Below, piece by piece: positions 47,980 through 58,330 of a stretch of 64,000 nucleotides of DNA (position 1 is its first letter; each line of letters starts with the position of its first letter). The notes below the pieces were generated by a model. That model made no database searches, was not told where the DNA came from, and worked only from the letters and a program-made list of their open reading frames with translations. Source of the DNA: Rhododendron vialii (Eukaryota; Streptophyta; Magnoliopsida; Ericales; Ericaceae); assembly GCF_030253575.1 (NCBI RefSeq), contig NC_080561.1, positions 6,647,001 to 6,711,000 on the forward strand. Direction: 5' to 3'. Both the position numbers and the translations under genes were made by a program.

Positions 47980-50900
47980 TCAGCGATGAAGTTGGTGGAG
48001 GTTGTGAGAACTTGTTTGGTGGTTGTGGAGGCCGTTTGGATGGTCGCCGCCGCCGCGATGGTCATGGTGATGGCAGTCCATGCCATCCTGATCATTCTTG
48101 GATGTTTTAGCCACTTGATCCGGCCACCCTCCGAATCGCGTTATCTCAAGTAAGGAGTCCCTGACATAGTCTGCTTGAACCATTTCACTGTCCATCTTCT
48201 GATTAAACAAAAAATAAGAAGATCGATCAAGGGAAAGATTTAATCACACCCCACGCCAGTTTCCTTAAAATCAAACTAGTTTCGTTTGTTTTTTTGGGGT
48301 CAGCGATCCCCTCCTTACCTCAATCCACCATACTCCCTTTTGCGGGCCCATCCCAACCTCATATAATAGTCCAAACTGTTGATCTCGAACTTGTTTTACA
48401 GAAGAACATTCGTGTGAAGAACATTAGTCGGAAGACTCAGCTTGATTGAATATCGATAGATATGGGATTAATTGTATGAAATGGCCGACCAAATACAGTT
48501 TTTCAATTACATTGTTCATTTCGTACGAATTATTTGCATATCTAATGATATCCAATCAAGTTGACTTTTATACAATGTTCTTCCGTGCAAAACGTTCGAG
48601 ATCAACAGTTTGGACTATTCATGTGGGTTCGGGATGGGCCTGGAATAGAGAGTATGGAGGAGAACATGGTCTGCCCCAACAATAATTTCTTCGGAAAGTA
48701 CATGCTCTAGTGCCATGACGCTTCATTGTATTCTGGATGCGCCCTACAGGACGCTCTGCATGGAGCTACTTTGCAGGGTTATCGATTTCCATTGTATGTG
48801 CTCGAATATGAGATGGCGTGTTTTGCGGATTCTTACCTTAACTTGGAAAACGTTTGAAACAAGAGATCTGCAGCTAGTTACATTCACGTTTGTTACTTCC
48901 AAGCCAAGAGAATTCAAAGCCTCCATCAACCTCACAAAGCCCCCACTCTTGTGCTCACAAAATACCTTGACAAAGAACTCATTCTCATCTATTTGTGCCA
49001 CTTCCACTTGAGGCTGCGATTTCACCACAACATATATATGCTCATAACTAAAGACAGATAACATAAAACCAAAACTGTTTTGGCACCATTTAAACTATTT
49101 GTAGGGCCGGTTTGTGATAGCGGTGAATACAGTTTGTAGATTGTACGTAGCTTTGGATTCTGCTGTAGATTCTTGATTTTCGATTTTAGTAGAAGCAGAT
49201 AAACATGTTTACTATTAACTGTAAAATCGTTATTAAACAACCCCAAGGTATTGACTGAGTGGTCTTGACTAAATTGATCATGTGCTGTGCAGTACCTCCA
49301 TTTGACGTGACTTATGATCATAAGCATCCGAATCGTGTTTTCGGTTTGTGGGTTCTGCAACAGAACCATAGCTTGCTGCTCCCATGTTATTACCACCGAC
49401 AAGAGTGTTTTCATGTTCACGTTTCAATCCGGCATTCAGTATCTCAGACCGGCCATTGTTTTTGGTACCTTCATCGTCCCCTGACTGCTCTTCAAGTTCA
49501 AGTTGGAGATCACTTACTTGTTTCAGCAACTCCTTCACAAATTCAATTGCGTCGCCAAGGATCGAAGCTCTATCCAACTAAGAACAAGAAACTCCATTAG
49601 GAATCAATACATAGTCCTAGTACCATGGCCTACCCCATTATGTGCACAAGTCATTTGTGTGTGTGAAAATTTTGGACATGGAACTTGTGAGTACCTTGGT
49701 AATTATAGGGACCAAAGAGCGAAGTGTATATAGCCGGTCATTGAGTTTCTTTCTTCTCTTCCTCTCAGCCTGCAGGTTTTTCGACTGAGGCCCTTTACCC
49801 GTCCTCCTCCGGTACTTGGCATCATCTTCATCTTCATTTGCATCACTGCAATCGGATATCGACTCTGATCGACCCATATCATGTCTACCTGAACAGGAGC
49901 GGCTCCAGGATTTTAGGCCAATAGAGACAAAAATGTACTAAAAAATTTGTATACAAAATATTATGTAAAATAAAGATATGTATTCTGATTGAAGCTTATT
50001 GGGCCTAATGTATTTTGTTTTATTAAGCTATATATGATCTACTTACTCCTAAATTTAACAGAAATTTTTGTTATTTCGGCTTTGTATGAATTATCCAGGG
50101 CAAACAATATAAAAAAAGAATCAAATTACATGGATAAAATTGTAAAATTTGAGTACATTTTCTTAACCCAGGAGGTTTGCTTGAACCCCCTGAAACACTA
50201 CTACAGCCGCCCCTGTACCTGAATCCTTATCAGTCTCCTTGTTAACACAAGATGAAGATCCCACAGTCATAGGCTTTGCAATCGAATCCATCTCCAGAAA
50301 TCCGTTACAGTTTGATCCATCAAAGAAGGATGGTTGTGCGAAATTCATCGGAGAATTGAGCTGGATTCTATCTGCAGTGATGTCGTATGGCAGGTTCGAA
50401 TTTTCCGGCGAAGGTAGGAATGGATTATTGGTCAGGTCTATTTGATTGTTTTCGCTCATTGAGAAGTTTGGATCCATATTGCTTGAATTGATCATTGATT
50501 GTTGTTCTAATAAGATGGTGCACTGAGATGAAATGTAGTCTATAATTTCTTGATCTTCGGGTACCTATAACAAAATAAGAACAAAAAATCATTAGGAGTT
50601 ATTCAAATTTCAAGAAATTGAGTTTGGGTTCCTGTTTTCGATTGATGATTTCATCAGTGCTACCTGTCCATGGTTTGAGCTGGGGTTTTCTTAGGATCCT
50701 CTACTACCTAGTTACGGATAGGACTATTATGCCGACTCCTAGTGTTGGTTTGCTTTGGCAGTGTGTTTGAGCCTGCTTTTCGCAGTACCTCATGTCTTAG
50801 ATCTAATAGTTTTGGTTCATTCCTGTTTCTTGTGATGAAATCTTTCGCCTTTGAGTGTTTGAACTGAAATGAAATGCTCAACTGTTGATCGAAAAATCCT

Positions 50901-51144
50901 ACACAGATTTTTTTGCAATCGTTATGTAATTTCAAATTGAAACATCTACCATTGAGACAAGAATGTTCCTGTCATCGTCCTGTATATTACTTGTGTGTGG
51001 ATTGTTTAGAAGTAGCTTCCATATGAGCATGGATTGTTTTCCATCACCGCTATTGCAAGTCCCACCGTGCGTTAATTGTAGTGATTTGAACTGTATATCT
51101 TCTACTACTCACAGACTAGTATATCCACGCCAAAAATCAATTTG

Positions 51145-51184
<40 letters not shown>

Positions 51185-51533
51185 AATTATCAAGTGAGGG
51201 ATCCCTCACTTTGTTAAAATGCGAGACTTTCATTTCCCGATCAAATTTTGAAAATCCGAACCGTTCAATGTGTGCAGAACGTGATTTTAAGGGTCCCCGC
51301 GAGAAATCAGCGAAAAAAATGACCGGAAAGGGCTTCATCAGAGCAGTTTTTTTTGAACCGTTGAATGAAAACTGCTCGGATGAAGCCCTTCCCGGTCATT
51401 TTTTTTGCTGATTTCTCGCGGGGACCCTTAAAATCACGTTCTGATCACTTTGAGCGGCTCGGATCATCGAAATTCAATCGGGAAGGGGAGTCCCGCATTT
51501 TAAAAAAATGCGGGATCTCTCACCGGAACCCGA

Positions 51534-51599
<66 letters not shown>

Positions 51600-53066
51600 A
51601 AATTAATTAAATTACGGTTTATAAAATCAACTGTCATGGAACACCTTTAAAACTATTGACAGTCCCCTAACTGTCAAGTTTATAAACCAAAATCCAATTT
51701 TTGATATACTCCGTCCGATCACACTAATTTTTTGCATAATTATACTACTCTGCGGGTCCCACAAACTGAATGAGGCCCACAATGACTGATGGAAACCGTG
51801 AGGTTTCCACCCCTGCGTACAGAATTGAACCTCATTGAATTAATCCAAAGCAATGAAAGACAAATCAGGAGGGAAAGTGGGTCACTTGTTTGGCAACAAA
51901 TAGCTCAACTAGTCCAATTGGAACTGGAATCAGCACCCTAGTCCCCACTGTTTCCTGCGAAGTGCAAAGGAATAAGATATCAATGCATTAGCTTAAGACA
52001 GAAAGGGCTGTGGAAATTTGATCTTTGGAATGATGGATTTAGGAAGGGAGTCTCACTTCCAGAGGATTTGAGTCTGAGTTATTAGCAGAGAAGTTCAACC
52101 ATCTGGCTTGGTTTGACATCAAGGCCTGTGCATAAATCCTGCAAGATTTATCGGTATGCTAGATAAAACCCGCGGGTAATTATTTGCTTCCGATACAAAT
52201 TTTATTTTCGATTACCTTCATTTCAAATTCAAATCGCCGCTATTATTGCATCTCTAAGTACGTAAACATAGATGATTTGTACATAGAAAGGTTATCCATA
52301 CAACAAGGTACATAGTGTTGATTCAAAGTTAGTGTGGTGCGGGCAGTGAGTCACACCGAGAATAAATTTAGTCGCGATTCAAAGTTAGTGCGGTGTGTGC
52401 AGTGAGTCACACCGAGAATAATATGGAAATTTTTGCAAGAAAGTTACTTGAAGAAACTAATTGTGCTTGTGTGTACATATGTGTGTATTTTTTTAGGAGA
52501 GAGAGAGAGAGAGAACCCAGAATCAAGGGGAATGGAGGGAGGGAATTCAGCAAGAAGATCACAAGGTTTGGTCCTTGGATGCTGAAACATGGCATCTCTG
52601 CAATGAGTAACTGAGGAAACAGTAAAAAGGTCCTCTCCACCATTTTGCATGTTCTCAGAACCAGCACAACAACAATCCATCCACTCAAGAAACCTATTAA
52701 ACAAACAAAAAAACCAATGAGATATAGGGCTCGGTTATCGCGGTTTCAAAATACGTAACGATGAATATGGCATTATAAATGCATCAGGAGAACGAAAAAA
52801 CCGGTGCCCTTGCCATGGATATGTAATATGTTGTACATATGAATTTTAACTTGTACGGGGAAACAACTCATACGTATGCGATTTTCAAACTTTCTGGAAT
52901 AGTTGCTAATGTAATGAGAGCTAAGTAGCCTATACATATGGATTGTATTATTTAGCTTCTGACTAAACCTTTGATCTTCAGCCAACTGCCAAATAATACA
53001 ATAGTCCCAGCTTTTGAAATTCACAATGGGCCTTAGCCTCTCCAACAGTTTTCGTACAAGGTTCAT
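47980..53066 (-). CDS. AMS: ABORTED MICROSPORES-like bHLH transcription factor, copy 2, with transposon-derived intron
   Basis: Paralogue of copy 1. Exons are 53066-52969, 52693-52517, 52138-52057, 51954-51886, 50564-50219 (5a), 49888-49695 (5b), 49577-49296, 49013-48837 and 48198-47980, all in phase, 547 residues. Exon 5 of copy 1 is split here by a 322-bp hAT MITE. Splicing CAG|GTACAG (50219/50218) to TTCAG|GT (49889/49888) restores [12 protein letters not shown], matching copy 1's D-S-V-K-H-E-T-G-R-S-E-S without a gap. If the element is not spliced out, translation ends 17-18 codons into it (about 275 residues) and the bHLH is lost. The basic region is [20 protein letters not shown] followed by PIITK, where copy 1 and Arabidopsis AMS have a basic residue before ITK. 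Helix 2 is [17 protein letters not shown]; the ACT-like part and His-rich tail are present. Confidence 0.85.
49894..50215. mobile_element. hAT-type MITE in AMS copy 2 exon 5, acting as a probable intron
   Basis: The inverted ends are CAGGAGCGGCT and AGCCGCCCCTG, with a perfect 8-bp target duplication TACCTGAA (49886-49893, 50216-50223). These ends fit the common plant non-autonomous hAT group (CAGGGGCGG...). The interior is AT-rich and non-coding, favourable for plant intron recognition. On the coding strand the duplication is TTCAGGTA and so offers CAG|GT at both borders. AMS copy 1 shows the empty site (TTCGGTTA) at the same codon. Confidence 0.93.
51148..51176. repeat. (TA)n microsatellite
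   Basis: A run of TA followed by CACACACA immediately left of a foldback element in AMS copy 2 intron 4. Confidence 0.9.
51186..51530. mobile_element. Foldback (long-hairpin) element, family A, AMS copy 2 intron 4
   Basis: A near-perfect inverted repeat with arms of about 150 bp around a short centre at about 51355. AACGTGATTTTAAGGGTCC, CGCGAGAAATCAGC and ATGACCGGAAAGGGCTTCAT on the left are answered by their reverse complements on the right. It lies between two (TA)n tracts and is much better preserved than the relative at 4089-4453. No coding capacity. Confidence 0.88.
51537..51596. repeat. (TA)n microsatellite
   Basis: Thirty TA units directly right of the foldback element, suggesting that the element inserted into or captured a TA tract. 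Confidence 0.9.
52497..52515. repeat. (GA)n abutting the intron 2 donor of AMS copy 2
   Basis: Exon 2 ends at 52517 on the minus strand, and the intron starts GTTCTCTCTCT. This is the orthologous position to 40714-40777 but the tract is only about a third as long. Confidence 0.85.
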
Positions 53067-53089
53067 TTTTCCTGCAACAAACAATCCAC

Positions 53090-53093
<4 letters not shown>

Positions 53094-53137
<44 letters not shown>

Positions 53138-53161
53138 GAGGAGGAGGAGGAGGAGGAGGAG
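53094..53161. repeat. (GA)n followed by (GGA)n upstream of AMS copy 2
   Basis: GA units to 53134, then nine GGA units to 53161, lying about 30 bp upstream of the AMS copy 2 start, within the probable 5' UTR intron. Copy 1 has only a short GAGAGAGA there (41492-41500). Confidence 0.9.
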
Positions 53162-53671
53162 ATCGAAGAAGAAGAAACTCCACAATTGGGAAATCAGAAA
53201 CCATTGGAATTTTCACGTACATGTTGGGAATTGGGCCAAACCAACAAAAATGCAACGAGCAAAGATAATCTAGATATAGAAAACAAGCACAAGACACAGA
53301 CATTTATGTGATTCCCCAACAAATTGTTAAATACATCCACGCCTCACACCATTTTTTCATTATTTATCGAATGAAGAAATAATACACATTACATCGGTAT
53401 CGCGAATGGCAAGTATAAATTCATATCCTGTGATTTGCATCACAAATTACTCAAACGGCTCAGCGAAGTGCGACCCAAGTTGAACTAGGTTTTCACAAGC
53501 CCAACAAAAAAGTTACTACAAAACAGAGGATCCCCTGTTCCCATTAACATGGGAGAGCTTGTCAGCAAATCAAAAGATACATTAAAACATGAAGTTTCCG
53601 CAAAATCTGCTTACGTTATGCATGCAATCAAACAAATACCTGACAAGAAAAGGTTTCTTCTCTCAATCTGA

Positions 53672-53976
53672 TGTTGGGTCGAGACCGATCCCAATCCACA
53701 CCTCTACGCACACAAGCGCGCACACACACAAGAGATTGAGAGAAAAATCACTCTATATATAACTCATATATTCCCGGAACCACGACCGCTTCCTCTCCAG
53801 GGAGCCACGACCGGCCCCCCTCTCACTCTCCTCACCCTTTCCCTCACATGGCTGCACCACTCCCCTCCTCTCTCTCTCTCTGCTCACACATACATATATG
53901 GCAGGAAAGAAAAAAGGAAACAAGGAAGCATGGGGAGGGATCCCCTGTGTCACTTACACGTGGGAGAAACCCAACA
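53672..53976 (+). mobile_element. Solo LTR (or TRIM LTR), 305 bp (fossil)
   Basis: It starts TGTTGGGTC and ends ACCCAACA, with a perfect 5-bp target duplication TCTGA (53667-53671, 53977-53981). A TATA-like CTATATATAACTC lies near 53753-53765. Copy A of the duplicated block lacks it, so it is younger than the duplication. The whole LTR looks complete; no internal region is present. Family uncertain. Confidence 0.82.
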
Positions 53977-54310
53977 TCTGATTTTGCCTCTTTTGGTTGA
54001 ACAAAGTAAGTAAAACAAAAGAAGGATGGAAATAGAAACAAAAGTGAAGTGGGCAAAACAAAAGCAGAGATCCATACAAGATTCGGTTGACAGCAATGGT
54101 TAACCGCACGATATCATCTCCAGAGACAAAACCCATCTCATCCCACACAACCCCATCTCAGAAAATGCAGAGCAAAGGGTCAGTGATTACTTTGTGAGGA
54201 AGAAACACAAGATGTAATTAATCATAAACTAATGAACTTTGTTTCGTTTTATTTGGAGAGTTTGGCTGTTATGCATGTTGGTAATTTGGTAGGTGAAGTG
54301 CAGAGCATGC

Positions 54311-54312
<2 letters not shown>

Positions 54313-54377
<65 letters not shown>
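54313..54377. repeat. (GA)n in the 5' region of AMS copy 2
   Basis: This is the counterpart of 42193-42279, framed by the same GCAGAGCATGCAT on the left. Confidence 0.9.
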
Positions 54378-54379
<2 letters not shown>

Positions 54380-54959
54380 TTTTTTTTAAAGGAGTTGTTA
54401 AAGAAGTAGAGGAAAATGAGTATTATTATATTGGTAATGAGGGATGAAGCATATTGCATGAGCTATGATGCCGTAGAGAACTCTAACTACCTACAAAGTT
54501 TTTCATTCGTTTTTACAGAGGCTAAACATTCCGAACCTTGGGGTCACTGGAGGGGATAATTATTCCGTACTCTGGGCGTATACCCCCTCTCTCACATTAC
54601 ATGTGGAGCTTACATGTGGGCTCCCCATGTTATGTGAGAGGAGGGAGTATACTCCCGAAGTATTGAATAATTTTTTCATTCGAAGGTTTGCCCAATCGTT
54701 AACTTCAAGGCCCCGGAAATTAGTCGAGGTGCGGGCAACTTGGTCCGGGTAGGGCTGCAAATGAGCTGAGCTTTACCATGCTCAAGCTCAGCTCGCCTTA
54801 ATTTACTTAGGCTCGAGCTCAGATCAGCAATCACAGGCTATTTTGTCAGATAAACCAAGTTACTCCAAACACCATGAACATTAGGTTCAACGTCTCCTAA
54901 ACTGATACTAAAATTTAGGGTATAATGAATGATTAACCCTTTCCCCAGCTCCTCAATAC

Positions 54960-55379
54960 ATGAAGCACCACAGGAAAATGCCTCTTCAAATTATTAGCAG
55001 CAGAGAATGGCTTACCCAAATAAAAAAAAATGCTGCCTTAAAGGAACCTCTGTTGCTACAACCCCGCCAGGCACCAGGGACGCCGAAGAAAATCATCTTC
55101 TACCTCAATCGGCTAAATCATTCAAAGTGTCAGGACAAGAAGGCACCAACCTATGAAGTACCGACACTAGTAACTGCTTCCCCAATAATAGACACAGAAA
55201 ATAAGAAAGTGGGAGAAAAACGTGGACTCTCCAACTCCACAGATGACGGAGAGCTAATATATGCCCGTTCCCTGCCCTGCAACTTGGCCAAAACAGTAAA
55301 CTGCGCAGAAAGACTGGATTTGCCCTCAATAAAAAAGGTAACAAACAAAAGAGCCAGGGGAAAAACCGGAAAGAAATGA
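54960..55379 (+). CDS. Uncertain open frame, 139 codons
   Basis: A lysine-rich open frame with no recognised domain; it may be an ORF1-like fragment of a LINE or a chance frame antisense to the NDUFAF6-like gene's downstream region. The ending KKVTNKRARGKTGKK is strongly basic. No splice or expression evidence. Confidence 0.2.
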   Translation: MKHHRKMPLQIISSREWLTQIKKNAALKEPLLLQPRQAPGTPKKIIFYLNRLNHSKCQDKKAPTYEVPTLVTASPIIDTENKKVGEKRGLSNSTDDGELIYARSLPCNLAKTVNCAERLDLPSIKKVTNKRARGKTGKK

Positions 55380-55849
55380 CTCAAGATGGTAAGCGATGCC
55401 CGGGCAATGTAAAGAGCAGCATTTCCTTTTGCACAGAGCTTCTAGATTTGAACTGTACTCAAAACTTCTTAATAACCACATGCATACTTAGAGAAACTTA
55501 CCAAATGATGGATAGCCTCTTTAATCTCTTAACCTAACATATGCAGTAACAACACCACATATCGAGATCATTCGACCAAAGCACAAGACCCTCTGTTTGA
55601 AGGAAATTCCACTGACCCAGAATGCATCTAGGACCTGCATAAAAAACCTGGCACTACAATGCCTAAAAGTGAAGTGTAGTACGACGGATGAAAAAAGAAA
55701 CAAAACAGTTGTGTATAAATTGCCATTGGGACATTAGGGAAAATACCCTAATTTTGAACGAGCAAAAATTCGATCGAAACTCAACCCAGCTTCCCACAAG
55801 ATGGAAAACTTGCCATTCAATTGGTAAAGGCAACAAAATAACTCATCTT

Positions 55850-56761
55850 TCAGTACTTTCCCCTCAATGAATGCCATTTCAGTTTCAACTGGTACCACAA
55901 AGGAGGAATACCCAGAATCCCTGTTGCCAATCTTGGATCAAACACATCAAACTGCACACGATTCAGGGAATCCAATAGAACCTGGGCAGGCACAGCAGGT
56001 AAAAGCACTGCCCGAGCTTCCTTAGGCACTGTTGCAGCTAATTCCCTGGCCTTCTGGAGATGTGCATTAGCGGTAGTTGACATCTCAAAAACGGCATCAC
56101 ACATTCCCTCATGAGAGTCCATGCGAATCTCCAGTGGACCCCCCTGGTTAACCAAAAGTCCATGGTTGGCTGCTACTTTAGAGGGAATATAAGAACACAG
56201 ACGATTGCGACTAGCGTGGTATGGCAACGACTTAAGCAGCAAAAGAAGGCCACTAGCCTTTCCAATATGCGAAGCTGCATGATCTGCGTCGGTGGATTTG
56301 ATACCCCCTGCTTGAAGTGTCATGTACAAGATCGTTGATACGGTGTCCTCCGCATATTTTTCCAAATCTTCAATGGTTTCTGGGATTTCGTTAACCTCTC
56401 TTTGTGCATCGTTGATCCGCGCTTCAACTGACCGCTTCAGCCAGCTTTTGCTGGTTTTGTGCTCTGATATTACTGATGAAAGGGCCTGAGCTGTTGGATG
56501 CTCAATTAATTTGTGGGCAAATATCTTGTCTATGGCTTCTCGCCACCAAAGTAGGCGCATAAGGCCGATTTTGGGATCAGAAGCAACGTCCATAGCTCTT
56601 GCTGTTTCGACGTTGAAAGCGCGGAGAGCAAATGCAGCCTTGCGCATGCTTGGGGGAAGTTCGAGGAGGCAGAGGTAATGATGGTAGTCATAATTTCGCA
56701 CTTGTTGTACACAGTAGGAGAATGCTGACTTTATGCCACCAGAAGCAGAAGCGCCATTCAT
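55850..56761 (-). CDS. NDUFAF6-like mitochondrial complex I assembly factor (phytoene/squalene synthase fold)
   Basis: A single coding exon of 303 residues. It belongs to the squalene/phytoene synthase-fold group without prenyl synthase function, whose animal member NDUFAF6 is needed to assemble mitochondrial NADH dehydrogenase (complex I). Typical words are YDYHHYLCLLELP, FALRAFNVETARAMD, MRLLWWREAIDKIF, ILYMTLQAGG and VFDPRLATGI. The prenyl-synthase DxxxD motifs are not evident, as expected for this group. The probable 5' UTR exon lies at about 58336-58450, joined across an intron (donor CACGG|GTAATT at 58335, acceptor TTGCAG near 56787). The start is the ATG of MNGASASGGIKSAF; a mitochondrial presequence is not obvious, so import may rely on the first basic residues. 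Confidence 0.92.
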   Translation of the reverse strand: MNGASASGGIKSAFSYCVQQVRNYDYHHYLCLLELPPSMRKAAFALRAFNVETARAMDVASDPKIGLMRLLWWREAIDKIFAHKLIEHPTAQALSSVISEHKTSKSWLKRSVEARINDAQREVNEIPETIEDLEKYAEDTVSTILYMTLQAGGIKSTDADHAASHIGKASGLLLLLKSLPYHASRNRLCSYIPSKVAANHGLLVNQGGPLEIRMDSHEGMCDAVFEMSTTANAHLQKARELAATVPKEARAVLLPAVPAQVLLDSLNRVQFDVFDPRLATGILGIPPLWYQLKLKWHSLRGKY

Positions 56762-57764
56762 TAAATAATGATTATGGTACCTCCTGCAAGTGAATAAGAT
56801 ACTTAAAAAGCCAACAAAATCAAATATTTGAAGGGAAAAAATGGAGAAAGAAAGTTTGAAATATACAAATGCGACACATGGTATATGGACTGGATTAAAT
56901 CATTGGAGTCTTACGCAAGATATCAACATCTCTATTAGTCAATGTCATATGCAAAAGGCTCTCATGTACACTAGAATCTGCAAGAGGCAACATTACTGGC
57001 AATTTCATGGATAGGTTGCTTCGCATGACTCAGAACCTACACCGCTATTATATTCAGCTGAACAATTTGCAATACTAAAGCATAGCATGTGTGAAAGGTA
57101 ATAGCCTTGCTCAATGTACACCAAAAGGAAGAAAGCGAAGACCAATTTTCAAGCATGAACATCAAAGGAATTAGGCTACAATGAAGATTCAGAAACCCCA
57201 ACGTTAACAACCAAAGAGAGTAGTGCTTAAGTTCCAAGGATAAACAAACTCAAAAAAGCTACAAACAAATACGAACTCCCAACCAACCAACCAAGCAAAG
57301 GAACAAAAATCAGAGTTCTCCAAGAAACAAATTCAAAAACAAATAAAAGAAAAACAAAACAAAAGAAGTGCGAGTTAAGGAGAAAGAATAACTGTGTGAC
57401 ATGGTATGGATACCAAATAAAACGGTTGGAGAAATGAGAATTGCATAAATATGTTTCCTTTACAAGATCATGCACTCTACTTCGTTTCAACATCAGGGCT
57501 CAAGTAGTAACGGCTCAAGTAGCAGCGTGCATGGCCATTGCATTAAAAAAATAGTTAAGCTTTCAATACAAAGGTTGAATTGTCGACTGAATTGAAATCC
57601 ATATCTAATAGTCTGTACTTGATGTTTGGACTTTTGACTCAAAATATCCATAAAATCGCATAGGTTTGTGATGGCCTAAACTTTTGGACCTGGATTAAAT
57701 TAATCAAAGGAAAATCCAATGACTAAATTCCTCAATATGGATTTTTCTTAGACCATACAACTTA

Positions 57765-58225
57765 AACTGGGAAAGGTACATATCCAGCAAAAAATTCTCT
57801 CATCAAACTCTGAGAATCCCAACTTGCGGAGTTTTAAGCTTTCCCACACTTGGTTAATTCCACTATTGGGATTTTTCGAAAGGTCCTGGGGGAAGGGAAC
57901 TGAATTTGATCCAGCAAAGTAAGGGAAAACTAGGGGAATTCCCACAAAAGGCCAGCAACTAACTTTGTCAAAATGGAAACCAGAAACCATAGACAGCTAT
58001 GCCATATTCCATCAATAATCCTCTCATCTAAACTCTGAGAACCCTAACTGGCAGATTTTCAAACTTTCCCACATTTGGGGAGTTCCTCTATTTGGATTAT
58101 TCGAAACGTACTCACGGGAAGGGAACTAATGCAGCCTGGTAGTGGAATACTTGGTGAATTCCCACAACAGGTCCAGCAACTAGGTTTGCGAAAAAACAAA
58201 CAAACAAACCAGAAACTATAAGTAC
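57765..58225. repeat. Diverged direct duplication, about 230-bp units
   Basis: Unit 1 starts near 57782 (CTCTCATCAAACTCTGAGAA) and unit 2 near 58020 (CTCTCATCTAAACTCTGAGA). Both continue with TTTCCCACA, GGGAAGGGAACT, GAATTCCCACA and CCAGCAACTA in the same order. Confidence 0.8.
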
Positions 58226-58308
58226 TGAACCTCTGAAGCTAATGCGTTCGGGAATCATAAACTGGAATAGTCAGTCAGTGTACGCAGCGTACATTCATAA
58301 GAAATAGC

Positions 58309-58330
58309 GAGAGAGAGAGAGAGAGAGAGA
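58309..58330. repeat. (GA)n next to the NDUFAF6-like 5' UTR donor
   Basis: The tract directly follows the GTAATTTCTCTCTC donor on the minus strand, again placing a CT run at the start of an intron. Confidence 0.8.

Larger units (their letters stand above)
45478..54513. repeat. Segmental duplication, copy B (FAM210 fragment + AMS copy 2)
   Basis: Partner of 34796-42410 with the same order and orientation. It has lost half of FAM210 and gained a hAT MITE in AMS exon 5, a foldback in intron 4 and a solo LTR upstream. Confidence 0.85.

Noticed and set aside
50163-50495. Reading AMS copy 2 as a truncated protein ending inside the hAT element.
   Set aside because: Possible if the element is retained, but the exact CAG|GT sites at both borders and the intact frame downstream make splicing the better reading; kept as the alternative in the gene entry.
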